From Paracoccaceae bacterium (GTDB taxonomy: Bacteria; Pseudomonadota; Alphaproteobacteria; Rhodobacterales; Rhodobacteraceae): a stretch of 6,905 nt of DNA. The stretch lies in the NCBI GenBank assembly GCA_015485375.1, contig WFTU01000343.1, forward strand, positions 1 through 6,905, given 5' to 3'. The translations under genes and the position numbers were made by a program. A model generated the notes under the pieces. It did no database searches, was not told where the DNA came from, and was given only the letters and a program-made list of their open reading frames with translations. Positions 1 to 5,401 of the stretch are shown here, piece by piece (position 1 is the stretch's first letter; each line of letters begins with the position of its first letter).

Positions 1-411
1 GGTGAAGCCCATGCCGGTCAGGCGGTCGAGCTGCTTTTTCAGGATGGCGCGCGGGGAATGGGGGATCGGCCGGTGATGGTGGTGGTCCAGCACATCACAC
101 AGAACCATAACGGTGCCTTCGAGCCACGGAACCGTGCGCAACGTAGAGAGGTCCGGCTTCATCACATAGTCGCCGTAGCCGCTTTCCCAGCTGGTGGAGG
201 CATAGCCGTCCGGCGTGGCCATTTCCAGATCGGTGGCCAGCAGGTAGTTGCAGCAATGGGTTTCGTCGTAAGCGCTGTCAACGAAGTGCTGCGCGAGGAA
301 ACGCTTGCCCATCAGGCGGCCCTGCATGTCGACCAGACAGGCGAGAACGGTGTCCACCTCGCCATTTGAGACGGATTTCTTCAGGTCTGCGAAGGTAAGA
401 TTGCCGGACAT
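1..411 (-). CDS. Glutamine synthetase-family protein (gamma-glutamylamide synthetase-like), N-terminal part
   Basis: Partial: the first 137 residues are present and the rest lies beyond the left edge. Members of this family join glutamate to ammonia or an amine using ATP, in the cytoplasm. The visible part covers the N-terminal beta-grasp domain and the start of the catalytic domain. Seen: a D-M-Q-G-R-L-M-G-K-R stretch (residues 28-37), a C-x-Y-L-L-A-T-D-L-E-M segment (54-64), S-W-E-S-G-Y-G-D-Y (74-82), the P-D-L-S-T-L-R-T-V-P-W segment (86-96) and S-P-R-A-I-L-K (119-125). These fit the type III/PuuA-like branch (gamma-glutamylputrescine or related synthetases) better than ammonia-assimilating GlnA, but the active-site glutamates lie outside the window. 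Residues 110-113 are four histidines in a row. The ATG is supported by GAGG (419-422) 7 nt upstream. It is last in the visible operon, 95 bp after dctP. Family call is firm; substrate is unknown. Confidence 0.88.
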   Translation of the reverse strand, partial: MSGNLTFADLKKSVSNGEVDTVLACLVDMQGRLMGKRFLAQHFVDSAYDETHCCNYLLATDLEMATPDGYASTSWESGYGDYVMKPDLSTLRTVPWLEGTVMVLCDVLDHHHHRPIPHSPRAILKKQLDRLTGMGFT

Positions 412-447
412 GGAGGCACCTCGTTGGAAAATGGGTCAGCGGGGAAT

Positions 448-459
448 CAGAATATTCTG
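448..459. repeat. 12-bp perfect palindrome CAGAATATTCTG
   Basis: A perfect dyad 37 bp upstream of the GS-like start codon. Its half-sites CAGAA/TTCTG also occur at the outer ends of the inverted repeat in the regulator/operon promoter region (4413-4436), but in the opposite order. It could be an operator or chance; no function is assigned. Confidence 0.35.
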
Positions 460-468
460 CAGCGGTAT

Positions 469-498
469 GGTTGCCCCGCAAACAGGGGCGGGGCAACC
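469..498 (-). other. Intercistronic stem-loop after dctP
   Basis: Arms 469-479 and 488-498 are perfectly complementary over 11 bp (GGTTGCCCCGC / GCGGGGCAACC) with an 8-nt loop, starting 8 nt after the dctP stop on the minus strand. On that strand no U-run follows, so it is unlikely to be a full intrinsic terminator of the operon. More likely it stabilises the 3' end of the dctP message and lowers expression of the next gene. On the plus strand it is followed by GG and five T, so it could stop antisense transcription. Confidence 0.75.
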
Positions 499-506
499 GG
501 TTTTTA

Positions 507-1541
507 TCAGCCGTAACGGTAGGGCCGGCCGGCCTTATCCATCGTTTCGTTGTAGTCCTTGAAGACCTGCACAACTTTCGACTTGATTTCGGATTCCTGG
601 GCGATTTCGTCCCAGAATACGCGGGCGGCAGCCTCGACCGTTGCCCATTCCTCGTCCGGAATGGAGGTCAGCTTCATTTTGGTGCCGTTGACACGCAGGG
701 AAGCCTCGCCGCCCCAGTACCACCACTGGCGATCGTAGTGCGACTGGTCCATGACGGTTTTCAGCATCAGCTGGAGCCGCGGCGACAGTTCGTTGAAGCG
801 GTCCATGTTGGCAAAGAAATGCCCGATCCATGCGCCCGAGATGTTGTTGGTCAGGAAGTAGTCGGTGACGTCTGCCCAGCCGACGGTGTAATCCTCGGTG
901 ATACCGGACCAGCCGATACCGTCGAGCTCGCCGGTCTGCACGGCAACCTCGATGTCTTCCCACGGCAGGGTGACGGGCACCATGCCGAACTGGCTCATGA
1001 AGCGGCCGGCGGTCGGGAAGGTAAAGATCCGTTTGCCCTTGAAGTCGTTCAGGCTGGTGATCGGCTCCTTGGTGTTGAAGTGGCAGGGATCCCACGAACC
1101 GGCGGAAATCCATTTCACGCCGACTTTTTCATACTCCTTCGACCAGATGTCGCCCAGACCATACTGGTTGAACAGCACCGGCACATCCAGCGAGTAGCGG
1201 CTGGCGAAGGGGAAGTAGCCGCCGAAAACCGTCACGTCGGTCGGGGAGGCCATGGAGTCATCGTCCGACTGCACCGCGTCGATCGTGCCGCGCTGCATGG
1301 CGCGGAACAGCTCGCCGGTCGGGACCAGCTGGTCGGCTGTATACAGCTCGATCTGCATTTCGTCGCCGGCGAGGGCGTTGAAAGTGTCCACGGCCGGTTT
1401 GATAACCTTTTCGGCCAGTGCGGGGCCGGCATAGGTCTGCAGGCGCCATTTGATCGGCGCTGCACCGCGGACGGCAGGTGCGGCCAGCGTGGCTGCACCG
1501 GCGACGCCGGCGGTTTTGAGGAAATTACGTCTGGTTGTCAT
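507..1541 (-). CDS. dctP: TRAP transporter substrate-binding protein DctP, Tat-exported
   Basis: Periplasmic solute-binding protein of a tripartite ATP-independent transporter, 344 residues, a normal length for the DctP family. It begins T-R-R-N-F-L-K (residues 3-9), a consensus twin-arginine motif, followed by a hydrophobic Ala-rich stretch to about residue 28, so export through Tat is predicted. The body shows the family pattern: a substrate-gathering first lobe, the DFKGKRIFTF strand (166-175), F-G-M-V-P-V-T-L-P-W-E-D-I (185-197) and the A-V-Q-T-G-E-L-D-G helix (200-208). The position where most family members carry the carboxylate-binding arginine (G-x-K-x-R) appears to be Phe173; Arg180 may or may not replace it. 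The start was chosen at 1541 because AAGGAG lies 7 nt upstream and the Tat motif follows directly; an in-frame GTG at 1595 would put 18 extra residues before it. Unusually it follows the two membrane genes instead of preceding them. Transport substrate unknown. Confidence 0.93.
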   Translation of the reverse strand: MTTRRNFLKTAGVAGAATLAAPAVRGAAPIKWRLQTYAGPALAEKVIKPAVDTFNALAGDEMQIELYTADQLVPTGELFRAMQRGTIDAVQSDDDSMASPTDVTVFGGYFPFASRYSLDVPVLFNQYGLGDIWSKEYEKVGVKWISAGSWDPCHFNTKEPITSLNDFKGKRIFTFPTAGRFMSQFGMVPVTLPWEDIEVAVQTGELDGIGWSGITEDYTVGWADVTDYFLTNNISGAWIGHFFANMDRFNELSPRLQLMLKTVMDQSHYDRQWWYWGGEASLRVNGTKMKLTSIPDEEWATVEAAARVFWDEIAQESEIKSKVVQVFKDYNETMDKAGRPYRYG

Positions 1542-1632
1542 TTGTCTTCTCCTTGTTGAGAGGGGAAGTCCCCTCGGGGTTTTGCCCGTTATCACCGGGC
1601 CGTAGTGATGGAGGGTTTCCTCCTCCTTATTG
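1542..1632 (-). other. dctM to dctP gap with tandem stem-loops
   Basis: A 91-bp intercistronic region with three small hairpins on the minus-strand transcript: arms 1610-1614/1622-1626 (5 bp, containing a strong SD-like GGAGG), arms 1584-1588/1596-1600 (GCCCG/CGGGC, 7-nt loop) and arms 1560-1565/1570-1575 (GAGGGG/CCCCTC, 4-nt loop). The last sits just before the dctP ribosome binding site. None has a U-run on the minus strand, so I read them as processing or stability elements, not terminators. Confidence 0.6.
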
Positions 1633-2958
1633 TCATTTTCCGTACACCAGTTCTGGCAGCCACAGGGCGATCTGCGGGAAGATGATGATGGTGGTCAGGG
1701 CCAGCAGCATCACGCCCACGAACGGGATGATAGACGTATAGATATCGCGCAGGGTGATCTCGGGCGGAGCCATGGCGCGCATCAGGAACAGGTTGTAGCC
1801 GAATGGCGGGGTCATATACGCGATCTGCGAGGTGATTGTATAAAGAACCCCGTACCAGATCAAATCAAAGCCCAGAGAGCCGACCAGCGGAACGTAAAGC
1901 GGGGCGACGATCACCAGCATGGCGGTATCGTCGAGGAAGGTGCCCATCAGCAGGAAGGACACCTGCATCAGGATCAGGACCTGCCACGGCGAGAGGCCGA
2001 GACCGTCGAGGAAGAAGCTCTTGATCGCCTTGACCGCGCCCACCCCGTCGAACACCGCGCCGAAAGCCAGCGCCGCGAGGATAATCCACATGAACATGGC
2101 GGAGATAGTGAGGGTCTCGCGGATGGTGGTATCCATGACCTTGCGCGTCAGGCGCCCCTTGAACAGGGCGGCGAGGGTGGCGGTCACGGCACCGACAGCG
2201 GAGCTTTCGACGAGGCTGGTCCAGCCTTTGACGAAGGGATACATCATCACGAAGAAGATGATCAGCGGCAGCATACCGGCGCGCAGCAGACGCAGCTTTT
2301 CCGACAGGGAGATGCTGTCGCGCTCTTCCTGACTGAGGGCCGGACCGAGGGAGGGGTTAATCTTGCAGCGGATGGCGATGTAGATGATGAACATGGTGGC
2401 CATCATCAGGCCCGGTATAACACCGGCAAGCCAGAGCTGCCCGACCGGCTGGCGCGCGATCATGGCGTAAAGCACCAGCACCACGGAGGGCGGAACGAGG
2501 ATGCCGAGGGACGATCCGGCCTGAATGACGCCGGAGATCATCCTTTTGTCATAGCCGCGTTTCAACAGTTCCGGCAGTGCAATGGTCGCGCCGATGGCCA
2601 TGCCCGCGACCGACAGGCCGTTCATGGCGGAGATCAGCACCATCAGCCCGATGGTGCCGATGGCGAGGCCGCCGTTCAGGCCGCCGGTCCAGACGTGGAA
2701 CATTTTATACAAATCGTCGGCAATACCGGACTCCGACAGGATGAAGCCCATGTAGATGAACAGCGGCAGGGTCAGCAGCGGATACCATTTCATCAGTTTC
2801 ATGCTGGCGGTAAAGGCGATCTCGACACCGCCGTCCCCCCAGAGCAGCATGGCCGCGCCGACCGCGACGAAGCCGATGGCCGCGAAAACACGCTGGCCGG
2901 ACATCAGCATCAACATCATGGATGCGAACATCAGCAGGGCGATCATTTCAAAAGACAT
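1633..2958 (-). CDS. dctM: TRAP transporter large permease DctM
   Basis: Large inner-membrane subunit of the TRAP transporter, which couples solute uptake to the sodium or proton gradient. 441 residues, the usual size (about 425-445). It is strongly hydrophobic with many predicted membrane helices; about 12 are expected for the family. Diagnostic segments: A-G-S-S-L-G-I-L-V-P-P-S (residues 147-158), typical of the DctM/DedA-like fold, an S-A-M-N-G-L-S-V-A-G segment (110-119) in the first half, and a G-T-F-L-D-D-T-A-M-L segment with a following proline in the second half. The start ATG shares one base with the dctQ stop (TGATG), and GGAG lies 10 nt upstream inside dctQ, so translational coupling is likely. 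Complete, with no sign of damage. Confidence 0.96.
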   Translation of the reverse strand: MSFEMIALLMFASMMLMLMSGQRVFAAIGFVAVGAAMLLWGDGGVEIAFTASMKLMKWYPLLTLPLFIYMGFILSESGIADDLYKMFHVWTGGLNGGLAIGTIGLMVLISAMNGLSVAGMAIGATIALPELLKRGYDKRMISGVIQAGSSLGILVPPSVVLVLYAMIARQPVGQLWLAGVIPGLMMATMFIIYIAIRCKINPSLGPALSQEERDSISLSEKLRLLRAGMLPLIIFFVMMYPFVKGWTSLVESSAVGAVTATLAALFKGRLTRKVMDTTIRETLTISAMFMWIILAALAFGAVFDGVGAVKAIKSFFLDGLGLSPWQVLILMQVSFLLMGTFLDDTAMLVIVAPLYVPLVGSLGFDLIWYGVLYTITSQIAYMTPPFGYNLFLMRAMAPPEITLRDIYTSIIPFVGVMLLALTTIIIFPQIALWLPELVYGK

Positions 2959-3554
2959 CAGATTTCTTCTCCGCGGATTTTGGCAATGTCTATGAAAAAG
3001 ACGGCTATGGCCTGTAGCAGCATCATGAAGATACCGAGGGATGCGATGACCTTGATCGGCCAGAGGTAGGGACGCCAGGCGGTCGGGCTGCGCTCCATGT
3101 AGCCGGTAACCTCGGAGGCCGCGTCGGAGCCGCCGGTGACATAGGCGACCAGCAGGTCGCGCCAGAACACGATCGGTTCGCTACCGAAATAGCCCATGGA
3201 GTAGGCGGCGCTGGAGATGCCGCCGTAAAGCAGCACGCCGAGATAGAAGATCAGGGTGAAAATGGTGAAGGCATCCACCCATGCCTTGGTTTTGTCCGAC
3301 CAGCTGCCATAGAGCAGGTCCATGCGCACGTGGCCGCCAAGCTGCATCGAGTAGGGGCCGCCAAGCAGGTAGTAGGCCACCATCGTGAACTGCGCCATTT
3401 CCAGCGTCCAGAGCGACGGGTTGAAGAAGGTTTTGGAGATCGACGACCAGAGCAGGATGCCCATCAGGACGAAAATCAGATACATGGCGAAGCGGCCGAC
3501 ACGATAGTTGACGGCCGTGATGACACGGACATATGTGCGCATCCATCTAGGCAT
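2958..3554 (-). CDS. dctQ: TRAP transporter small permease DctQ
   Basis: Small membrane subunit that pairs with DctM. 198 residues with four predicted helices, at about 22-40, 52-71, 94-114 and 166-190, as expected for DctQ. The G-G-H-V-R-M-D-L-L-Y segment (73-82) matches the conserved loop after helix 2. It is somewhat longer than the common 150-180 residues, because a polar stretch (about 127-157) lies between helices 3 and 4. It overlaps the upstream amidohydrolase gene by 8 nt, and its SD (GGAG, 3562-3565, 7-nt spacing) lies within that gene, which points to coupled translation. Confidence 0.92.
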   Translation of the reverse strand: MPRWMRTYVRVITAVNYRVGRFAMYLIFVLMGILLWSSISKTFFNPSLWTLEMAQFTMVAYYLLGGPYSMQLGGHVRMDLLYGSWSDKTKAWVDAFTIFTLIFYLGVLLYGGISSAAYSMGYFGSEPIVFWRDLLVAYVTGGSDAASEVTGYMERSPTAWRPYLWPIKVIASLGIFMMLLQAIAVFFIDIAKIRGEEI

Positions 3555-4353
3555 TTGAATTCTCCGTAACGGGGGTGGTTTCGAGACTGGAAAGGGCGGC
3601 GCGCAGCATGTCTGCGAGCTCGGCCGCGACTTTTTTCTGCTCGGCTCCGGTGGTCAACAGGTCGTTGCGGACCTCGATCATCACGTTGAGCAGACCGTTG
3701 GGAATGGCGTGCAGCTTCAGCGTATGGGTCACGCCGTCGGCCGCGCCGTAAGGCTCGTTGCGCCGCGCCAGCATTGTGGTCTTGTCGGCGTTGGCCAGCA
3801 TGGCGTCGGCGAGGGTTGTATCCTCGTCATGCAGGATGCCGAGTTCGACCTCGCGTTGTTCCCCGAAATAGACGGGGGTGAAGCTGTGGATGGTGACCAG
3901 AACCGGCGGGCGGCCCTGCAGGACGCGGGTGGTGATGGCGTTGGTAAGGGCGCGGCTGAACGGCTCGTAGAGTTCGCGCACGCGCCGGGCGCGTGCTTCG
4001 GGCGACAGGTTCCGGTTGCCGGGGATGTCGTAGATCTCGCTTTTCTCCGGCATGGCACCGGCGGCCTCGGGCGGGCGGTTGCAGTCGTAGGCGAGGCGCG
4101 AGAAGCGGGCCTCTACCAGCGGTGCGTCGAGGATTTGCGACAGTTCCGTTGCCACCGCCAGTGCGCCGGGGTCCCATGCGATGTGACTGTTGGCGGCCCC
4201 GGCGTCGAGGCCGAGACCGCCAAGGCCGGCGGGTATGGTTTTGGAGGCGTGCTCGCACACAATCAGGAAGGGGGAGGACCCTTCCTGATTGGTGACCGCA
4301 ACGGCGGCGCCTTCCTCTGCTGACAGAAGCTGTGTTTCTTCGTATTGACCCAA
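3547..4353 (-). CDS. N-formylglutamate amidohydrolase-family protein
   Basis: Cytoplasmic metal-dependent amidohydrolase of the FGase family. Characterised members split N-formylglutamate to glutamate and formate in histidine breakdown. 268 residues, normal for the family. Conserved segments seen: V-C-E-H-A-S (32-37), H-I-A-W-D-P-G-A (57-64), F-S-R-L-A-Y-D-C-N-R-P (84-94), I-H-S-F-T-P-V (155-161), R-N-E-P-Y-G-A-A-D-G-V-T-H-T (198-211) and V-M-I-E-V-R-N-D-L (224-232). The start codon is TTG at 4353: GGAG (4360-4363) lies 6 nt upstream, an in-frame stop lies at 4393-4395, and no in-frame ATG occurs before the conserved region. It is first in the operon and there are no other histidine-utilisation (hut) genes here. 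That suggests it acts on another N-formyl or N-acyl amino compound imported by the TRAP system; this is inference. Codons 22-31 form a 12-bp perfect inverted repeat. Confidence 0.9.
   Translation of the reverse strand: MGQYEETQLLSAEEGAAVAVTNQEGSSPFLIVCEHASKTIPAGLGGLGLDAGAANSHIAWDPGALAVATELSQILDAPLVEARFSRLAYDCNRPPEAAGAMPEKSEIYDIPGNRNLSPEARARRVRELYEPFSRALTNAITTRVLQGRPPVLVTIHSFTPVYFGEQREVELGILHDEDTTLADAMLANADKTTMLARRNEPYGAADGVTHTLKLHAIPNGLLNVMIEVRNDLLTTGAEQKKVAAELADMLRAALSSLETTPVTENSNA
4260..4291 (-). repeat. 13-bp perfect stem-loop inside the amidohydrolase gene
   Basis: Arms 4260-4272 and 4279-4291 are exact reverse complements, separated by 6 nt. On the transcript the loop reads UCCUCC. It lies about 60-95 nt after the TTG start. 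The loop resembles the anti-Shine-Dalgarno sequence and could pair with the gene's own GGAG SD. There is no U-run, so it is not an intrinsic terminator. Confidence 0.8.
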
Positions 4354-4377
4354 GGGAAACTCCAGTGGTTTTGTAAA

Positions 4378-4399
4378 GAAATGAACAGGTTTTCATTTC
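4378..4399. promoter_or_regulatory. Inverted repeat, candidate operator of the operon
   Basis: GAAATGA (4378-4384) and TCATTTC (4393-4399) are perfect 7-bp arms with an 8-nt spacer. The repeat sits just downstream of a TTGACA -35-like hexamer on the minus strand, where a bound regulator would block the operon promoter. A second overlapping pair, ACAGG (4385-4389)/CCTGT (4399-4403), is weaker. The link to the adjacent RpiR-type regulator is inference. Confidence 0.5.
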
Positions 4400-4406
4400 C
4401 TGTCAA
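4378..4406 (-). promoter_or_regulatory. Possible promoter of the amidohydrolase-TRAP operon
   Basis: A perfect TTGACA -35 hexamer lies at 4401-4406 on the minus strand, about 48 nt upstream of the TTG start. No good -10 is visible at 16-18 bp spacing; the region holds only weak matches such as TTCATT. This fits a promoter that needs activation, or a different true promoter. Confidence 0.35.
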
Positions 4407-4412
4407 CATATT

Positions 4413-4436
4413 TTCTGTGAAATTTGTTGCACAGAA
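4413..4436. promoter_or_regulatory. Inverted repeat TTCTGTG-N10-CACAGAA, candidate regulator binding site
   Basis: Perfect 7-bp arms at 4413-4419 and 4430-4436 around a 10-nt AT-rich spacer. It covers the -35-like element of the regulator gene and lies upstream of the operon's -35. From this position it could mediate autorepression of the regulator and activation or repression of the operon. Its centre is 36 bp from the centre of the other repeat. Confidence 0.5.
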
Positions 4437-4453
4437 CGTAGCGTCGTTATAAA
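4424..4453 (+). promoter_or_regulatory. Possible promoter of the RpiR-family regulator
   Basis: TTGTTG (4424-4429) and TATAAA (4448-4453) are 18 bp apart on the plus strand. The predicted transcript start is near 4460, leaving a leader of roughly 25 nt that contains the GGAGG SD (4470-4474). Confidence 0.4.
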
Positions 4454-4483
4454 TTTTACAAATCCAGCCGGAGGCACAGGTTT

Positions 4484-5356
4484 TTGAAAACACCGAACAG
4501 ATCGATTTCCGAGAAGTTGCATGACCATTTTGATTCCCTGACACGGGCGGAACGGCAACTGGCGAATTCGCTGTTGGAGAACTATCCGGTCTCGGGTCTG
4601 GCCAGTATCACCACGGTGGCGCAGAAGGCCGGAGTTTCCACGCCGACCGTGGCGCGGATGGTGCAGAAGCTGGGCTTCAAGGGCTACCCCGAGTTTCAGG
4701 CGGCACTGCGGGGCGAACTCGAAGCGCAGATTTCCAACCCGATTGCCAAGCATGATATCTGGGCCGAACATGCGCCGGAGGAACATATCCTCAACCGTTT
4801 CGCCGAGGCGGTGATGCAGAACGTGCGTCGCACCCTGCGCCAGATCGATCCGGCGGAGTTTGACGGGGCCTGCGGTTTGCTCGCCGATCCCGGGCGGCGG
4901 GTCTATATCGTTGGCGGGCGGATCACGCGGGCATTGGCCGATTATCTGTTTACCCATTTGCAGGTGGCGCGCGAGGGGGTAACGCTGGTGGCGTCGAACT
5001 CCAACGCCTGGCCGCATTATGTGCTGGATATGAAAGCCGGCGACGTGCTGGTGATCTTCGATGTGCGGCGCTACGAGCATGACCTGCTACGGCTGGCGGA
5101 AATGGCCAAGGCGCGCGGGGCGGAGATTATTCTGTTTACCGACCAGTGGGGCTCGCCGGCATCCAAATGTGCGACGCGGCGGTTCAATGCGCGGATCGAG
5201 GCGCCTTCGGCATGGGACAGCAATGCGGTGACGATGCTGCTGGTGGAAACCATGATCGCCTGCGTGCAGAGCCACACATGGGAAAGCACCAAGGAGCGGA
5301 TGAACGAGCTGGAAGATTTGTTCGACCGCACCAAGCTGTTCCGTAAATTCATATAA
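4484..5356 (+). CDS. RpiR/MurR-family transcriptional regulator (HTH + SIS)
   Basis: Cytoplasmic DNA-binding regulator, 290 residues, usual for the family. The N-terminal HTH_6 domain covers about residues 1-77, with the recognition region S-I-T-T-V-A-Q-K-A-G-V-S-T-P-T-V-A-R-M-V (41-60). The C-terminal SIS domain covers about 125-260, beginning R-R-V-Y-I-V-G-G-R-I-T-R-A (138-150). The motifs that bind phosphosugars in classic members are altered: residues 192-200 read F-D-V-R-R-Y-E-H-D where an S-x-S/T-G-x-T-type loop is expected. The ligand is therefore probably not a sugar phosphate. The start is TTG at 4484, with GGAGG 9 nt upstream; no in-frame ATG precedes the HTH. It is divergent from the amidohydrolase-TRAP operon, so it is the likely local regulator of that operon and of itself. 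Confidence 0.93.
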   Translation: MKTPNRSISEKLHDHFDSLTRAERQLANSLLENYPVSGLASITTVAQKAGVSTPTVARMVQKLGFKGYPEFQAALRGELEAQISNPIAKHDIWAEHAPEEHILNRFAEAVMQNVRRTLRQIDPAEFDGACGLLADPGRRVYIVGGRITRALADYLFTHLQVAREGVTLVASNSNAWPHYVLDMKAGDVLVIFDVRRYEHDLLRLAEMAKARGAEIILFTDQWGSPASKCATRRFNARIEAPSAWDSNAVTMLLVETMIACVQSHTWESTKERMNELEDLFDRTKLFRKFI

Positions 5357-5384
5357 AAAAGGCGCCCCGCAGGACGCCCTTTTT
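5356..5384. terminator. Bidirectional intrinsic terminator candidate
   Basis: GGCG (5361-5364) pairs with CGCC (5375-5378) and CC (5366-5367) with GG (5372-5373), around a CGCA loop with one C-A mismatch. The stem is flanked by a run of A on the left and T on the right (5380-5384), so a U-tract follows on either strand. It lies between the convergent regulator and bioY genes, right at the regulator stop and 18 bp from the bioY stop. Confidence 0.8.
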
Positions 5385-5401
5385 GTAATCTGTCGACGGG
5401 T

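Larger units (their letters stand above)
412..506 (-). other. dctP to GS-like intergenic gap
   Basis: A 95-bp gap in the minus-strand operon. Directly after the dctP stop lies a strong stem-loop (469-498). Then comes a perfect 12-bp palindrome (448-459), and last the ribosome binding site of the GS-like gene. I see no convincing promoter hexamers, so readthrough from dctP is the simplest view, but an internal promoter is not excluded. Confidence 0.6.

Noticed and set aside
109..125. CRISPR or tandem-repeat signal
   Set aside because: No array-like direct repeats were found in the window; the short GGTGATGGTGGTGGT-like stretches only encode His runs.
469..505. Intrinsic terminator of the operon after dctP
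   Set aside because: The T-run follows the stem only on the plus strand; on the transcribed minus strand the stem is followed by ATACCG.
471..1559. Long plus-strand open frame (362 codons) opposite dctP
   Set aside because: Antisense shadow of a well-supported gene; its product has no family character and no SD.
1542..1595. Extended dctP start at GTG 1595
   Set aside because: It would place 18 residues before the twin-arginine motif and lacks a well-spaced SD, whereas ATG 1541 has AAGGAG at 7 nt.
1630..3069. Long plus-strand open frame (479 codons) opposite dctM
   Set aside because: The translation is His/Gln/Asp-rich, as expected from reading a hydrophobic gene backwards; dctM itself is clear.
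3709..4323. Plus-strand open frame opposite the amidohydrolase gene
   Set aside because: Shadow frame; the minus strand carries all conserved FGase segments.
4354..4483. Riboswitch or leader peptide upstream of the amidohydrolase operon
   Set aside because: The available leader is short and AT-rich with operator-like dyads; no terminator/antiterminator pair or small ORF with SD is visible.
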